From Pedobacter boryungensis (lineage in GTDB: Bacteria > Bacteroidota > Bacteroidia > Sphingobacteriales > Sphingobacteriaceae): a stretch of DNA of 64,000 bases. The notes under the pieces were generated by a model. That model searched no databases, was not told the DNA's origin, and saw nothing but the letters and a program-made list of their open reading frames with translations. The position numbers and the translations under genes are program-made. The stretch lies in contig NZ_JABMKV010000002.1 in the NCBI RefSeq assembly GCF_013204825.1, forward strand, positions 434,001-498,000. Reading direction: 5' to 3'. Shown one piece after another: positions 62,620 through 64,000 of this stretch (position 1 is its first letter; each line of letters begins with the position of its first letter).

Positions 62620-63865
62620 CGAGTGGTTAGATAATGATGTGTTAGAAGATTACCTAGATGGTAAACTTGATGCTAAAACTATGTATAAGGTAGAGCGACT
62701 TTCGCTTGAAGATCCTTTTGTGGCTGAAGCATTGGCAGGATTAAGTGAATCGCCGAGGCGTAACCAATCTTTATCGTTATTACAAAAACAACTACAAGAA
62801 CGTATTGCACAAAAACCTATTGAGAAAAAACGCTGGACGATTACTTCGCAACGTTTGAGCATAGGTGCTGCAGCTGCTGTATTATTTGTTACTGCAAGTG
62901 TTTTATTTTGGATGAAAGAAAGCTCTCAGCCTAAGATAAATAGCAACGCTCCAAAAAATGTGCAAATAAAAGTAGCGCCAGAAGTACCAAGTAAAGCAGT
63001 TGAACCAACTCCATTACCAAATCTGGAAGCAGATAAAGCTGTTGTTGTTGCCAAAGTAAATTCTAAAACAAAAAATAATATTCCAGCAATTGCTACAAAA
63101 CCAAGTGTTACAGTAGCGTCAGCGGCACCACAACAGCCTATTTTATCTGATGAGGTTGCGCAAGCAGAAGCTAGACAAGAAAGTATAGCTAAAGTTATGG
63201 CTGCCGAGAAAAGGGAACAAGAAAGTAAAGCGATTGTTGCTTCTTCTTTAGCTAGTAAAGTTGCTGGAGTACAAATTAATGCTGCAAGTAGTAAATCAAT
63301 TAATGGTAGAGTAGTTTCACTAGAAGATGGGTTGCCCATTCCTGGAGCAGCTGTTAAATTAACTAATGGCAATGCAAGTACAACTACAGATGTTAATGGA
63401 GAATTTACACTTTCAGTAGATAGTGGTGTTCATAACCAGAAGCTGGATATTCGTTATATTGGGTACAATAGTAAGAATGTATCGGCAAGCGTAAATCAAA
63501 ATCTTGTTGTAGCATTGGAACCAGATACTAAGAGTTTAAGTGAAGTTGTGGTTACAAGATCTAATCCTACAAAAGCTAAAAGATCATCCGTTAATTCCAT
63601 AAAAGTAACACCGCAACCTGAGGGTGGATGGGATAATTTTGAGCTATTCCTTAAAAATAATAACAGATTATTTAAAGGAGAAGTATCCACTAAATCGGTA
63701 ACACTTAGTTTTGAAATTTTAAATGAACGGCCTAGTCAAATTAAAATTGTTAAAGGTTTAACTAAAGCAGAAAATGAAGAAGCTATTCGTTTAGTAAGTG
63801 CTGGTCCAAATTGGGTAATACCTGCAAACTCATCAACCAAAATGCAATTGGTGATTAAATTTTAA
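62609..63865 (+). CDS. Membrane anti-sigma-like protein with carboxypeptidase-like and TonB-C-like domains
   Basis: Starting with GTG 62609, the 418-residue protein has a cytoplasmic N-terminal helical part (LEDYLDGKLDAKTMYKVERL, as in zinc-less anti-sigma domains), one membrane helix (IGAAAAVLFVTASVLFWM, about residues 86-105), a low-complexity periplasmic linker, the motif SKVAGVQINAASSKS, a carboxypeptidase-regulatory-like domain (INGRVVSLEDGLPIPGAAV) and a C-terminal domain resembling TonB C-termini (EGGWDNFELFLKNNNRL). It probably holds the sigma factor until an outer signal arrives. Confidence 0.85.
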   Translation: MSYNEWLDNDVLEDYLDGKLDAKTMYKVERLSLEDPFVAEALAGLSESPRRNQSLSLLQKQLQERIAQKPIEKKRWTITSQRLSIGAAAAVLFVTASVLFWMKESSQPKINSNAPKNVQIKVAPEVPSKAVEPTPLPNLEADKAVVVAKVNSKTKNNIPAIATKPSVTVASAAPQQPILSDEVAQAEARQESIAKVMAAEKREQESKAIVASSLASKVAGVQINAASSKSINGRVVSLEDGLPIPGAAVKLTNGNASTTTDVNGEFTLSVDSGVHNQKLDIRYIGYNSKNVSASVNQNLVVALEPDTKSLSEVVVTRSNPTKAKRSSVNSIKVTPQPEGGWDNFELFLKNNNRLFKGEVSTKSVTLSFEILNERPSQIKIVKGLTKAENEEAIRLVSAGPNWVIPANSSTKMQLVIKF

Positions 63866-63887
63866 TTTCTTATTTCAACTCTACAAG

Positions 63888-64000
63888 ATGTACAAAGTTC
63901 CTTATTTTGAAGAAAAGGATGCTGATAAAGTATTAGCTTTCATGCAAGCGCATTCTTTTATTACATTAATTGGTTATGATAATGTTTATCCTGTTGCTAC
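63888..64000 (+). CDS. FMN-binding negative regulator, PaiB-like (cut by right edge)
   Basis: The first 37 codons read MYKVPYFEEKDADKVLAFMQ and then AHSFITLIGYDNVYPVA. This is the typical N-terminus of the PaiB (FMN-binding split barrel) family, where MYxPxxFxExD and a HxF stretch precede PVATHLP. The rest is outside the window. It lies 22 bp after the anti-sigma-like gene. Confidence 0.75.
   Translation, partial: MYKVPYFEEKDADKVLAFMQAHSFITLIGYDNVYPVA

Overview
The window looks like a chromosomal segment from a low-GC member of the Bacteroidota, most likely a Sphingobacteriaceae (Pedobacter-like) species. Evidence read from the sequence: promoters of the Bacteroidota type (TAnnTTTG at -7), many Sec/lipobox lipoproteins and TonB-dependent receptors with carboxypeptidase-like plug extensions, DUF5687 and DUF418 membrane proteins, TPR-HisKA_3 kinases, and an ECF sigma/anti-sigma pair. 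No rRNA, tRNA, CRISPR array, transposase or prophage gene was seen. The assignment to genus is inference.

Layout. 0-2.2 kb: a cyanophycin module (cphA, partial, divergent from cphB and an isoaspartyl peptidase). 2.2-8.3 kb: a signalling locus with a TPR protein, two tandem paralogous TPR histidine kinases, a NarL-type response regulator, a small lipoprotein and a 75-residue stand-alone LuxR HTH protein. A 16-bp palindrome recurs here at matching distance from two predicted promoters. 8.4-16 kb: cell-envelope proteolysis and housekeeping (Prc-type protease, SPFH protein, M13 peptidase, CapA-like, NlpC/P60). 16.5-26.2 kb: pyruvate dehydrogenase E1-alpha and E2, DUF418 protein, hisS, methyltransferase, NTF2-like protein, single-domain response regulator, OsmC, alpha/beta hydrolase, DnaJ-KTSC fusion. 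26.2-34.3 kb: NAD-binding proteins, an LEA-like lipoprotein, a large outer-membrane receptor, and an operon of TetR regulator, ABC1/UbiB kinase and SDR-DUF2867. 34.4-45.5 kb: hutU-crcB, a Cys/His-rich small protein with a TonB receptor, a GntR-controlled ABC transporter operon with a recognisable operator, hutH, and a Gfo/Idh oxidoreductase. 45.6-52.2 kb: OmpA lipoprotein, ABC transporter with DUF5687 permease, rarA, 2OG-Fe(II) oxygenase, DEAD-box helicase.

52.2-59.2 kb is the accessory part. It has a 21-bp x 6 tandem repeat, an unrecognised 248-residue protein, and a striking array on the minus strand: one nearly full-length lipoprotein gene (A1, broken by one frameshift in a homopolymer inside the signal peptide) followed by partner B1, then truncated A-type tail cassettes (A2, A3) lacking the head, each followed by its own partner gene. 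A1 and A3 share tail type and have homologous partners (B1, B3); A2 has a different tail and an unrelated, DUF1016-like partner. This covariation, plus about 90-96% nucleotide identity at the cassette starts, suggests a tail-switching (polymorphic effector/partner or antigenic-variation) locus. It is the most interesting candidate in the window.

59.2-64 kb: a DUF4197 lipoprotein, a VWA-domain protein, a divergent ECF sigma factor translationally coupled to a membrane anti-sigma-like protein, and the start of a PaiB-like FMN-binding regulator.

All families are assigned by reading motifs, without database searches.
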